Assembly: GCF_010091925.1 (NCBI RefSeq)
Contig: NZ_WVID01000005.1
Location: 244,430-308,429, forward strand
DNA: 64,000 nt
DNA from: Nostoc sp. B(2019)
GTDB lineage: Bacteria; Cyanobacteriota; Cyanobacteriia; Cyanobacteriales; Nostocaceae
Direction: 5' to 3'
Shown here: positions 17,164 through 25,925 of the stretch, piece after piece
Layout of the letters: each line of letters opens with the position of its first letter
Numbering within the stretch: the first letter of the stretch is position 1
The notes under the pieces: model-generated
The model's input: only the letters and a program-made list of their open reading frames with translations
What the model was told of the DNA's origin: nothing
The model's database searches: none
Made by a program: the position numbers and the translations under genes

Positions 17164-18480
17164 ATGGAGCGTATAGTGCAAGAAAATAAGTCTATATTGT
17201 TTGCTTTATATCCTGAATGGGGTGGGTTCATGCCGATGATGGCATTGGCGAAAGCTTTTTCCAGACGCGGATGGGGCGTGCTGTTCGTTCTCCCACCAGA
17301 AGGAGATGAAAAACTCTCCCTTCACAGCCAGCAGGTAGAACATTACAAGAAGTATATAGAAGAACAAGGGTTTCAATATAAGCTTCTAAGGCCATTTCCC
17401 AAGCGGTTCGGAGGATTGCTTGCACAGACCCGCTGTGAAACTGAGATTTTGGCGAATATACTTGAGGACACTATCAAGATTATCAAAGAGTCCAATGTAG
17501 GTCTTGTGCTAATTGATTCAATTGTTTCATTTGTTGCTATTGCAGCTAGAGAATCTGGGGTTCCCTATGTTGGGGTTGGTACGGCATTTGCTGGATTTAT
17601 GAATTCAAGAATTCCGCCTTCAGACTCATCGTTTATTCCAGGTCGCAACTCATGGTCACCATTGATAACTATGTTGGACTGGATGTTATTAGCTTTTGTG
17701 GTGAGATTGTTTACAATATTTCGTCCAAAATACTTCCTCAGAAATTACTTTGGGATAGGAGCCTTCGTGAGGGGTCGTGCGCGTGAGACGGGATTAAAAG
17801 TAGGTTTTTCGGATTACGGCCCGATGTTCAAATCTCCCTTACACTACTTGATGCCAAAAAGACTAGACTTTGAACCTCGTCCTGGAGCCGAGTATCTTGG
17901 GTGTGTTGTGGATCTCTCACGTGCAGATGAGGATTTTAGGGTGGATAAGCTCAGTGGCACTAAACCGCTGATCTACTGCTCGCTGGGTACACGCAGTTGG
18001 GAATATCCTGCCAGCAAGCGCTTCTTCCGAGTTGCGCTTAAGACGTTCCAGCAACGACAAGACTATGAGTTCGTACTCAATATCGGAAACGCTTGCGAAG
18101 TCGAAGATCTTGGGGAGATTCCAGATAATGTGTATGCATGTAAGTGGGTTCCGCAAATGGCGGTTCTGCGGAAAAGTTCAATGATGATCACCAATGGAGG
18201 GATGAATACGATCAAGGAGTGTATCTGTCTTGGTGTCCCGATGATAGTTCTCCCCGCTAGAAACGATCAACCGGGAAACGCAGCGAGGGTAGTCTATCAT
18301 GGGTTGGGTGTACGGGGAGATCTTAGATGGATCGAGCATCAGGAATTGTCCAAACTCATCAATAAGATTTCCAGCGACAACACATATGTTAAGAACATTG
18401 AGCAAATGCGAAAGGAATTCATGCGCCTGGATAAGTTTGAGACTGGAATTGATTTACTTGAAAGTTATATAGCAGCATAA
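17164..18480 (+). CDS. GT1-like glycosyltransferase (UGT/MGT fold)
   Basis: A 438-residue cytosolic glycosyltransferase of the GT-B fold. The N-terminal half has the acceptor-domain pattern (LFALYPEWGGFMPMMALAKA); the C-terminal half has the nucleotide-sugar motif region NGGMNTIKECICLGVPMIVLP followed by DQPGNAARV. The family (CrtX, MGT, rhamnosyl/glucosyltransferases) glycosylates small lipophilic hydroxyl compounds. In this setting it is a natural candidate to attach a sugar to the polyketide, by analogy with heterocyst glycolipid glucosylation. It is the last gene of the rightward series and is followed by a strong terminator. The 225 bases upstream are AT-rich and may hold its own promoter. 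Confidence 0.88.
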   Translation: MERIVQENKSILFALYPEWGGFMPMMALAKAFSRRGWGVLFVLPPEGDEKLSLHSQQVEHYKKYIEEQGFQYKLLRPFPKRFGGLLAQTRCETEILANILEDTIKIIKESNVGLVLIDSIVSFVAIAARESGVPYVGVGTAFAGFMNSRIPPSDSSFIPGRNSWSPLITMLDWMLLAFVVRLFTIFRPKYFLRNYFGIGAFVRGRARETGLKVGFSDYGPMFKSPLHYLMPKRLDFEPRPGAEYLGCVVDLSRADEDFRVDKLSGTKPLIYCSLGTRSWEYPASKRFFRVALKTFQQRQDYEFVLNIGNACEVEDLGEIPDNVYACKWVPQMAVLRKSSMMITNGGMNTIKECICLGVPMIVLPARNDQPGNAARVVYHGLGVRGDLRWIEHQELSKLINKISSDNTYVKNIEQMRKEFMRLDKFETGIDLLESYIAA

Positions 18481-18516
18481 TATGACTTACAAAAAACAAA
18501 ATATTCACTAAATAAT

Positions 18517-18562
18517 GGGGTAAGAACAGACTGCTGATGGCAGCTTCTTCTTACCCCTTTTT
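18517..18562 (+). terminator. Rho-independent terminator after GT1 gene
   Basis: A perfect 10-base stem GGGGTAAGAA / TTCTTACCCC, with a small inner CTGC/GCAG stem, is followed by TTTTT. It marks the likely end of the rightward biosynthetic transcript. Confidence 0.88.
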
Positions 18563-18845
18563 AGTAGTGATTTATTGTTTAGAAAAAGTCTGCTATGATA
18601 GCTGTGATAGCCGCTCTATTAAGAATTGCTAATATTATAAGCTATATGAAAACTGCTATATCTGTTGTTGAACAATATATTTTTTAAGAATAGTTACCAA
18701 AGTTATATATAACTATAATTAACAATAGTAAAACCCCAGATTTTTACCAGAAGTAAAGCAACAGAATTGCAGACTTCTCATGCGTATTTGGAAAGAGAAA
18801 GGGTTGCAGTTTCTCGATTTTTTTTGATAATTTATTCTTTAGAAG

Positions 18846-18872
18846 TCTCTCACTCACACAGTCAGTGAGAGA
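18846..18872. repeat. Inverted repeat at the 3' end of the ABC exporter gene
   Basis: TCTCTCACT / AGTGAGAGA form a 9-base stem with a 9-base loop, overlapping the last codons and stop of the leftward ABC gene. It could act as a 3' mRNA stabiliser or a weak terminator; no immediate U-tract is seen. The roughly 280 bases from 18563 to the repeat hold no gene. Confidence 0.5.
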
Positions 18873-20673
18873 AGTCTCCCAATTTTGGCTGCTCCTGGCT
18901 GTTTTCGCCAACTTGAGATACTGCCCTCTGTTTACACCAAAGCCGATAATACAGACCTCGAAGCTTAAGTAACTCTTTATGAGTACCTTGTTCTATTAGT
19001 TTTCCTCTTTCAAGCACGAAGATGCGATCGCAATTCACAACAGAAGTAAGGCGATGGGTAACAGATATGACGGTACGACCTATTGCTAAATTTCTGAGGG
19101 TGGTATTGATGGCTGACTCCGTTTCTGGATCTAACGACGAAGTTGCCTCGTCGAGTATGAGTATTGCTGGATTGCGTAAGATTGCCCGCGCTATAGAAAT
19201 TCGCTGCCGCTGACCACCTGAGAGTTGCCCGCCTCTCTCACCCACTACGGTGTCATATCCTTGAGGAAAACTCAGGATCGTGTCATGGATTTCCGCTGCT
19301 TTTGCGGCTGCTTCTATTTCCACATCGGTTGTATCGGGCTTACCCAGGCAGATGTTTTCGCGAATTGTGGTGTTGAAAAGGAATGTTTCTTGGAAGACAG
19401 TGCCTATTTGTTCCCGTAGTGATGCTTGAGTGACTTGTCGCAGGTCATAACCATTAAAGAGGACTGAACCTTGATTAGGATCGTAAAACCGCACGAGCAG
19501 GTTGAGGATTGTGCTTTTGCCAGAGCCACTAGGGCCAACAAAAGCCACAGACCGACCTACCTGAATCGTAAAACTGATGTTGTTCAGAATAGGCTGCGTT
19601 TCGTAATAGTTAAAGGTTACATTTTCAAAGCGAATCTCTTTTGCCAGCTGTGGTAGTGGTAATGCATCAGCTGAATCCGTAACCTCAGGTTGCTCAGCTA
19701 GCAGTTCTTTGATACGTAGCATCCCACTCGTAGTTTTTATTAAAGCTGGCACTTGTTGAGTTAAACCATCAGTTGCGATATTCACGTTTAACAGAAGGCT
19801 GATAAACCCGACTAGCGCTCCTGTTGTCAAATAGCCACGCATGGCTAAAAAAGCACCAAAACCAATGATTAATAACTGAAGAAAGTTAATGCTTAGGCTT
19901 GAGAGCCTCCCTAGTAGAACACTGTAGAAGTTACTGCGTAGGCTGCTGTGTAATAAAACAATCAGTTGCTCTCGGAATTGGAATAGCGCTGACTTTTGCA
20001 ATCCAAAGTTCCTAATCACAGGTTGGGCACTGATATTCTCTTGGAGTATACTCAAGACCTTAGCTTCGTCCTGCCTGCGTCTATAACTGGTCTTAGCAAC
20101 CCGTAACCCGAATATATGTGGCCCTATGAAGCCTACGGATAATGTGACCAAAGTGACTAGAGCCAGTCGCCACTCTACAACGAAGAGTAAGAGGGTACTA
20201 ATGATCATCAAAAGGATGTTGAAAGTACCCATCGGGATATCAATTACAATCGCTCTCTCGATATCAGCCAGATCGCTAGAGAAGCGAGACATGAGTTCGC
20301 CTGCCTGAACGCGAGTGTAAAAACCCAAGGATAGGTGTTGCAAATGATTGAACATTTTGAGGCGTATATCTTTTAAAACACTGGCTCCGATTAGGGCACT
20401 GAGATAATCTTGACTAAGGCCAGCTAGGGATTGGATGATGAAAGCAACGGCCAGTGCGCTCAGCAAGAGTGCGAGGAAACTAGCATCACGATTAACAATG
20501 GCGCGATCAAAAATCAACTGGTAAGCAAAGGGAACCAGCACCTCGAAGGCTAATTGAAATAGCACTGCCAGGATGAGTAAAACCCATTTAAACCAGTACT
20601 TTTGAAAAAAAGTTAGAGAAAATCGCAAGAACCATACCAGGCCGGGTGACAGCAGACGTGTATGAAGTTTCAT
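18862..20673 (-). CDS. ABC exporter half-transporter (ABCB/MsbA type)
   Basis: A 603-residue fused permease-ATPase. Six membrane helices occupy about residues 15-310. The ATPase has Walker A GPSGSGKST (about 379-387), signature LSGGQRQR (about 483), Walker B LILDEATSSLD and the H-loop His in SVTHR. This type of homodimeric exporter flips lipids, glycolipids or hydrophobic natural products. It converges with the biosynthetic genes. Because heterocyst-glycolipid-like lipids need export, it is a good candidate for exporting the cluster product, though it could be independent. Confidence 0.93.
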   Translation of the reverse strand: MKLHTRLLSPGLVWFLRFSLTFFQKYWFKWVLLILAVLFQLAFEVLVPFAYQLIFDRAIVNRDASFLALLLSALAVAFIIQSLAGLSQDYLSALIGASVLKDIRLKMFNHLQHLSLGFYTRVQAGELMSRFSSDLADIERAIVIDIPMGTFNILLMIISTLLLFVVEWRLALVTLVTLSVGFIGPHIFGLRVAKTSYRRRQDEAKVLSILQENISAQPVIRNFGLQKSALFQFREQLIVLLHSSLRSNFYSVLLGRLSSLSINFLQLLIIGFGAFLAMRGYLTTGALVGFISLLLNVNIATDGLTQQVPALIKTTSGMLRIKELLAEQPEVTDSADALPLPQLAKEIRFENVTFNYYETQPILNNISFTIQVGRSVAFVGPSGSGKSTILNLLVRFYDPNQGSVLFNGYDLRQVTQASLREQIGTVFQETFLFNTTIRENICLGKPDTTDVEIEAAAKAAEIHDTILSFPQGYDTVVGERGGQLSGGQRQRISIARAILRNPAILILDEATSSLDPETESAINTTLRNLAIGRTVISVTHRLTSVVNCDRIFVLERGKLIEQGTHKELLKLRGLYYRLWCKQRAVSQVGENSQEQPKLGDFSH

Positions 20674-20879
20674 AATAGTTCACAGGATTTTACTCTTAGG
20701 ACAATGTGGCGAAGATGGTGTTGGTTATGCAACCCTGGTTGACTGACAAAAATCTGGATATAGGGAGATCAAGCCTTTTAAGATAGGGCTTTCCATATTT
20801 TTCTCTCAGGATTTCCACACCAACAATATCCTTTTTTTTTGGCGAAGTTATTGGTATCAAGACTTGGTTTTCCACTCTT

Positions 20880-21515
20880 TTAAATGGAAATATTTTGCTT
20901 TGCCCAAAGAGCGGCCTGGGTGCGATCGCGGACTCCCAATCGAGTTAGAATCTGACTAACGTAGTTCTTAACCGTTCCCTCGGTCAGATGTAGCGCTCTG
21001 GCAATTTCTCGATTATTTTTACCTTGAGCAACTAGGGTTAACACTTCTAATTCCCGCTCACTCAAAAGCTGCTGATAAGAGTTTTTGACAGGAGGTGGAG
21101 GGTTGAGTTGAGCAAAGACTTTATGTGCGATCGTTGAACCAAGTTGAGAGTAACCTTGGTGTAGGGTGCGAATTGCCGCCGCTAACTGTGCTGCGGGGGT
21201 ACTTTTCAGCAGATAGCCGAGCGCTCCCGCTTGCAAAGACTGCCAGATGTACTCGTCTTCATCAAAAGTTGTGAATACGAGAATTCTGATCCAGGGGAAG
21301 CGTTGATGAATTTCGCGCGTTGCCACCACGCCATCGCAGATAGGCATCCGCACATCCATGAGAATAACATCAGGCTGGAGTTGTTCGGTAAGAGCGATCG
21401 CTTCTTTGCCGTGACTAGCCTGACCAACAACTTCTAAGTCTTCTTCTAGTGACAGTAAAGATGCTAATCCTTGCCGAAACAGCGTTTGGTCGTCTACAAG
21501 CAGAAGTCGAATCAT
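20880..21515 (-). CDS. NarL/FixJ-type response regulator
   Basis: A 211-residue two-domain regulator. The receiver (1-120) has the acidic pair DD near residue 9, phospho-Asp about 54 in LMDVRMP and Lys in LLKS. The C-terminal LuxR helix-turn-helix (about 145-205) reads LSEREVL-like, then NREIARALHLTEGTVKNYVSQIL. It is a DNA-binding transcription factor activated by phosphorylation. No histidine kinase gene is in the window, so it is an orphan here. It lies 206 bases beyond the ABC exporter start, same strand, and may regulate the exporter or the cluster. Confidence 0.92.
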   Translation of the reverse strand: MIRLLLVDDQTLFRQGLASLLSLEEDLEVVGQASHGKEAIALTEQLQPDVILMDVRMPICDGVVATREIHQRFPWIRILVFTTFDEDEYIWQSLQAGALGYLLKSTPAAQLAAAIRTLHQGYSQLGSTIAHKVFAQLNPPPPVKNSYQQLLSERELEVLTLVAQGKNNREIARALHLTEGTVKNYVSQILTRLGVRDRTQAALWAKQNISI

Positions 21516-21639
21516 TAGACTACTTTAAATTTAGTCAAGGGGATAGGACAGAAAACTTTTTACACTACCACGTAGCTTGCCACAGAAATATACAGCAGGG
21601 AATAGGCTTGAAAGTCTCTGACTTGAAAAGTGATGCTCC

Positions 21640-21780
21640 TACCGATGCTCGTTCCTCTCTACGAGACGCTATGCCCGTTCGCATGATTGCGTCTCCCTTT
21701 GGGAGAAGGGCTTTACGCTATCGCTGCGCTAACAGATGCCTGCGGCAGGCTAAGCCAACAGCGGTAGCCGCCGCTCTAAC
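21640..21780. repeat. Cluster of Nostoc-type dispersed repeats (21516-22017 gap)
   Basis: This gene-free gap contains a GC-richer block of juxtaposed short repeats, including CTCTACGAGACGCTATGCC, TCTCCCTTTGGGAGA, GCTATCGCTGCGC and GCCTGCGGCAGGC. Several are self-complementary. Similar blocks lie at 32830-33000. The rest of the 500-base gap shows no gene or RNA I can support. Confidence 0.65.
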
Positions 21781-22017
21781 TTTTCGCTTGGTGTCAGAGT
21801 TTTATGAGCAGCTGATATCCTAAACTACCTGGCAGCAGCTATATATTCTGGCAAACATCTGGAAAGCAGAAGGCTTGAAAAGGCTTAAAGATGTTTTTTG
21901 ACTTCGCTAACAGCATCCACTCCAACTCTCATAGAGTAACTATCTTGCTTTAAAGCAGAGTTTAGTGATTGCAACAATGCTTTTCAGGTTTTTGCATTAC
22001 ATTCGCCAATGCTATGG

Positions 22018-22680
22018 CTATCTCGGTTCTAGCACTTTCCTGGAACTCTTGGGGCTATGTTCCATAGCCCATACAACCGCTTCAGCTCGTGAACTGACTG
22101 CTAATTTAGCATAGATGCGACTGATGTAATTCCGAACTGTCTGGTGTCCAAGGTTTAGCTCACAGGCAATACGAATATTATCCCAACCTTGGGCAATCAT
22201 GCTGAGAACTTGTTGCTCTCGTTCCGTCAAAGTGGCTTTCCCATCTTGACTTAGCTCATTCACCTCTTGTGCAATAAGCTCCTCTAAAATGCTCTGACTA
22301 TACCATGTATTACCTTTTACTACTGTACGAATAGCACTAACTAAAGTTTGCGGCTTTTCAGATTTCAAAACACAGCCTACTATACCGCCTATTCTTGCAA
22401 TAGAGGGATAAAATTCACCGCAGTTAGCCAATGCCAGCATTTTCAAATTTGGACAGGATTTATGTAAATAGATTATTGGCTCAGGTGGTGTAAAATTTGG
22501 CGAATCCAGATCAATTATTAACAGATCTGGCTGAAGCTTTCGCTCCAATTCTTGAACTTTATCGGGATTATTTGCTTCACCTATTATGATCAAATCTTTT
22601 TCAGCAATCAAAGTAGCACGAATAGCGACTCCCATTAGCGAATCTCTATCAGCCACTAGCACTCGAATAGTATTGTACAT
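22018..22680 (-). CDS. Response regulator with LuxR-type DNA-binding domain
   Basis: A 220-residue regulator. The receiver-like domain (about 1-125) keeps the acidic pair (ADRDS) and an Asp in IIDLDSP, but the usual Thr/Ser switch residue is Ala (LALANC), so phospho-signalling may be altered. The LuxR helix-turn-helix (about 150-210) contains LTEREQQVLSMIAQG and HQTVRNYISRIYAKL. No sensor kinase is adjacent. It is the second NarL-type regulator beside the biosynthetic cluster; a regulatory link is only inferred from position. Confidence 0.88.
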   Translation of the reverse strand: MYNTIRVLVADRDSLMGVAIRATLIAEKDLIIIGEANNPDKVQELERKLQPDLLIIDLDSPNFTPPEPIIYLHKSCPNLKMLALANCGEFYPSIARIGGIVGCVLKSEKPQTLVSAIRTVVKGNTWYSQSILEELIAQEVNELSQDGKATLTEREQQVLSMIAQGWDNIRIACELNLGHQTVRNYISRIYAKLAVSSRAEAVVWAMEHSPKSSRKVLEPR

Positions 22681-23976
22681 AGATATCCCTCCTGACTAAA
22701 GATTTTTATGTTATTTGACTATTGTTTCTTTATATCAATCTGTTATTTATTCAAGCTTTACGCAAATATTCACAAAAATCTATATTTATCAAAAAGTAAC
22801 ATCTGACAAATTTATTCCAAGACTTTCAAATAATACATCATTCAGTAGTTATGTCAAATCACATAGTTAGATCAATTCATAATAAATATGAATGAATGAT
22901 TGTCCAAGCCTGGCAATCCCTGCTAATAATTAAGTTTTTCCAATTTTTAAAGTTGATTTTCAACATCTGCATTACCTTTCAGGTAACTTGAATACCAGTT
23001 TTTGATACTACCACTCTCGCTATCCTAATAACAGTAAATAAACTTAATTCAACAAATAAATTTTTGAAGCATAACGGATAAAAACCAAACAGTATAAGAG
23101 CTTAATACTTTAAGATTAAACTGAAGTTATGACAAGATATAATTTTACTTAATAGTCTTATTTTTTACTGCGCTCTATAAATTTTGTTCCTTATACCAAT
23201 AAGCTTAGCTTAATTGCCCACGACTTGATCGCTCCTAAATTCAGGACAAATACATCTAAATGTTGATTGACCAAAATAATATTGTGTGCATATTGAAGCC
23301 AGATTAAGAGAATATAGAGTAAGCGTTAAAACCTTGCCCACAAGAAAATTTTTAGAGGATATCTGAAAAGTGCTCGATAATGCTCAAAGTGCCCTCAACT
23401 CTTGTGTTCTCTTCTCCCCAAATCGAGAAAAGGAGTTAAGGGATAAGGGTTGATTCTTTTACTTTTCAGCCATCCTCTGAGAAGTCTTGTTAAAACGATT
23501 TTTTCGACAATTAAACAAGGATTTCAAACGTTAATTACCCTAAAATCCTTGAAACTGGTAGACACGAGTCATGAGCATTTAATCGATGCTACCTCAATAG
23601 TTATAACTATTTTCAGTTTAGTCATTCATTTAAGAAAATGAAAGCTATAAATCTCATATAAATCTCATATACTTTTTGCTTAACCTCATGTCCGTCATCT
23701 AATTGCATTTTGCCATCTGCCAAAATCACCACTCTCTGAATACATCTTGAGCAATATTGCTAAATCTTCAGGCTGAGGTTAGTGAAATGTAGCGATCGCA
23801 CTCAGCATGACTGCTTCACTTTAAATAATGATACAAATATCTTGTTAGGGGCACAGCATTGCTCATTGGTGTACCCCTACAAAAAATCTATATGTATCAG
23901 GGTTTGTGTGAAATGGTATGACACCAGTTGCTACAGATCTCTTGGCCAGAGCAACGCACTGGCTCCCCTGCTTGGA
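22681..23976. other. 1.3-kb intergenic stretch without a supportable gene
   Basis: The stretch is AT-rich. Short open frames exist but have no recognisable protein pattern, ribosome site or conservation cue. One GCGATCGC octamer lies near 23793 and a dispersed palindrome at 23846-23879. Nothing else was identified. Confidence 0.6.
23846..23879. repeat. Dispersed GGGGCACAGCATTGC-type repeat
   Basis: TAGGGGCACAGC ... GTACCCCTA forms an imperfect inverted repeat related to the better-preserved copy at 25524-25550 (GGCACAGCATTGCTGTGCC). Confidence 0.55.
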
Positions 23977-24969
23977 CTATTTAGTAGCTTTGGCTTCAAA
24001 CATCAAGTACGTCCCTCCTAGCCCTTCTACAATTGTGCGTGTATTAGCAACCATCATTTTTTGATAAGTTTCTCCGTCGCTTCCCGGTTCACCAAGTCCA
24101 TCAGCATACAATTTTCTGCTAGAAACTTTCACTTTTGCCTCTCTGGCTACAGACTCAATCAATTTGGGGTTAATTGTCGTCTCTGCAAAAATTGTCGGTA
24201 TTTTAGCTCGTTTAATACCTGTAACTAAATTTTTCACTCGTGCATCTGTCGGTTTCTCCGCAGTGCTAATACCTTCCAATGCCCCTGCTAATGAGAGACC
24301 ATACCCTTTAGCATAGTAACCCATTGCATCATGGTTTGTGACTAATTTACGTTGTTTAGGCGGAATACTGGCAATTGTTGACTTAATCCAGCTATCCATT
24401 TGGGTTATTTCATTAGTGATTTTTCTAGCATTACTAGTATAGTTTTCTGCTTCATTAGGTTCTAATTTTCCCAGGTTGCGGTTAATTACTTCCACCATCC
24501 TGATGGCATTCTTGGTATTATGCCAAAGATGAGGATCAATAACTTTCTTGCTACCTTTCTGGAGTCGTTGTGGCTTGGGCACAGCAACTTGACCAACGGC
24601 TATTTTCGGCGCAGGGTTTTTAGATGCTTTAATTATTTTGATTAAACCTGGTTCAAAATTGTAGCCATTATAGAGAATAAGACTTGCTTGCTCAATGGCT
24701 TTGCGATCTTCCGATTTTGGTTGATAAAGGTGAGGGTCCGCACCAGGAGAAATCAAGCATGTGAGATTAATGGTATCCCCAGCAACCTGTTTAGTTAAGT
24801 CACACAGTACATTTGTTGTTGCTACTACTTGGGGAAGATTATCGTTCACCTTAGTGGTAGTTTGAGTGAATGAGGTGCTTGCAGCTTGATTTCCGCACCC
24901 AGAAAATCCAATCGTCAAGGCGACAAGAGCAGCTCGCAAGGAATTACTTAATGGATTTTTGGGCATCAT
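23977..24969 (-). CDS. Metal ABC transporter substrate-binding lipoprotein (ZnuA/MntC family)
   Basis: A 330-residue cluster A-I metal-binding protein. The N-terminus is a lipoprotein signal with lipobox GFSGC. Ligand-type residues occur in GADPHLYQP, IDPHLWHN, TNHDAMGY and the C-terminal TLTGV/ETTINP region, as in ZnuA/MntC/PsaA. The His-rich loop typical of zinc-specific ZnuA is absent, so manganese or zinc are both possible. A Zur-like palindrome precedes it, which favours zinc. No permease or ATPase genes adjoin it, so it must share a transporter, perhaps the znuBC pair near 44-46 kb. Tandem ATGs are present; AGGAG is better spaced for the second. Confidence 0.9.
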   Translation of the reverse strand: MMPKNPLSNSLRAALVALTIGFSGCGNQAASTSFTQTTTKVNDNLPQVVATTNVLCDLTKQVAGDTINLTCLISPGADPHLYQPKSEDRKAIEQASLILYNGYNFEPGLIKIIKASKNPAPKIAVGQVAVPKPQRLQKGSKKVIDPHLWHNTKNAIRMVEVINRNLGKLEPNEAENYTSNARKITNEITQMDSWIKSTIASIPPKQRKLVTNHDAMGYYAKGYGLSLAGALEGISTAEKPTDARVKNLVTGIKRAKIPTIFAETTINPKLIESVAREAKVKVSSRKLYADGLGEPGSDGETYQKMMVANTRTIVEGLGGTYLMFEAKATK

Positions 24970-24993
24970 CCACTCCTGCTGATTGTATAAAAA

Positions 24994-25008
24994 CGATAAT
25001 CATTATTA
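24994..25008 (-). promoter_or_regulatory. Zur-like operator upstream of lone metal-binding lipoprotein
   Basis: CGATAATCATTATTA matches the palindrome TGATAATnATTATCA (the cyanobacterial Zur box as I recall it) at all but two positions. It lies 25-39 bases upstream of the leftward lipoprotein gene. Confidence 0.65.
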
Positions 25009-25574
25009 ATATTTACTTGGCGAAATACTAAAGGTTCAGGGTTAGGCTGTCAACTACCGAGGTGTCTGTGCTACGCAAAATGTTAGCTTCTCGTTGCAAG
25101 CTAGAAAACTAGAGGTCGCAAGAGGGTGATGCAGGGGTTAGTGCCTCTGGTAAGTAGTTTAGTGCAGTTCTCTCAACGCCTGCTGAAGCAGCAATTACAC
25201 TATTGTGGTGATGTCTGGCAAAGGTCGCAAATTAACTGGGATTATGCGATTAAGGTGTGGAATGTCGTAATGATGATGCATATTGTTCATCTGAGGTGGT
25301 TTTGCTAGCCGAATCGTGAATCTAAGGCAATTGTAGCGGTAGGTTTACGACGTGTGGGCATCTGGAAGTTAAGAAAATGACCAATTGGCAAATTATGGGA
25401 GAACAGCAGTAGGTATTTTTGGCGCGAAGCGTGCGCCTTAAAGCGATCGCTGGTACAAGAGACTGAGTTATTCTTTTTTAAGACAATTAAAATATTTGAA
25501 GCGTCGGTGAGATTTGAAATTAATAAAGGCACAGCATTGCTGTGCCTTTACAGTATTTATAACTTGTAACTTTA
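25009..25574. other. Intergenic region, no supportable gene
   Basis: The 566 bases include a GC-rich element near 25420-25437 (GGCGCGAAGCGTGCGCC), a GCGATCGC octamer and the palindrome at 25524-25550. A 60-codon frame starting at 25126 has no recognisable features. It might be a decayed gene fragment, but I cannot identify the parent. Confidence 0.5.
25524..25550. repeat. Near-perfect palindrome (GGCACAGCATTGCTGTGCC family)
   Basis: TAAAGGCACAGCA and TGCTGTGCCTTTA form a 13-base inverted repeat around one base, just downstream of the leftward small secreted-protein gene. It can fold as a 3' hairpin for that transcript, but belongs to the same family as 23846-23879 and is probably a dispersed element. 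Confidence 0.65.
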
Positions 25575-25847
25575 TCAAAAACTGGCAGATGGCAGCTTGC
25601 CTTGTAAGCGCTGAAATTTAGCTTGAGTGCAATTACCGCAGTTGCATCCAAGTTGCTCAATGATCGGATTGGATGCTTGAGCTAACTTTGGTGTTGTAAA
25701 TTCAGTAATTTGCTGCGTAGATGCTACTGTCATAATTTGTGTAGCCGGTGCAGATTTCAGAGTGGATGCGATCGCCGGATTGGCTACCACTAGTATAGAT
25801 GCGAGAAATACAGGACAGGCAAGCAAAATCAGTTTGGCTATATTCAT
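25575..25847 (-). CDS. Small exported protein with CNCGNC motif
   Basis: A 90-residue protein. I use the ATG at 25847; a GTG three codons upstream is the alternative. Residues 1-30 form a signal peptide ending in ANPAIAS. The mature part ends with GCNCGNCTQAKFQRLQGKLP, a short Cys-rich tail found in small secreted cyanobacterial proteins. The three close Cys could bind metal or a cofactor; no function is established to my knowledge. It is adjacent to the metal-related genes on the same strand. Confidence 0.7.
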   Translation of the reverse strand: MNIAKLILLACPVFLASILVVANPAIASTLKSAPATQIMTVASTQQITEFTTPKLAQASNPIIEQLGCNCGNCTQAKFQRLQGKLPSASF

Positions 25848-25925
25848 AATTGACACATAGATACTATTGTTGATACAGCATAGCCAATTTATGGGCTACC
25901 TTCAACCTTGATCACTAAGTATTAC

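Noticed and set aside
18862..20673. The ABC exporter as a heterocyst-specific DevA-type or HetC-type transporter
   Set aside because: DevA is a separate ATPase subunit and HetC carries an additional peptidase-like region; this protein is a plain half-exporter.
23450..23641. 63-residue frame in the 22.7-24.0 kb gap
   Set aside because: No ribosome site, no similarity I could recognise, and the composition is that of the surrounding intergenic DNA.
25126..25308. 60-residue frame, possibly a decayed transposase or enzyme fragment
   Set aside because: No catalytic or family motif could be recognised, so it was left as intergenic DNA.
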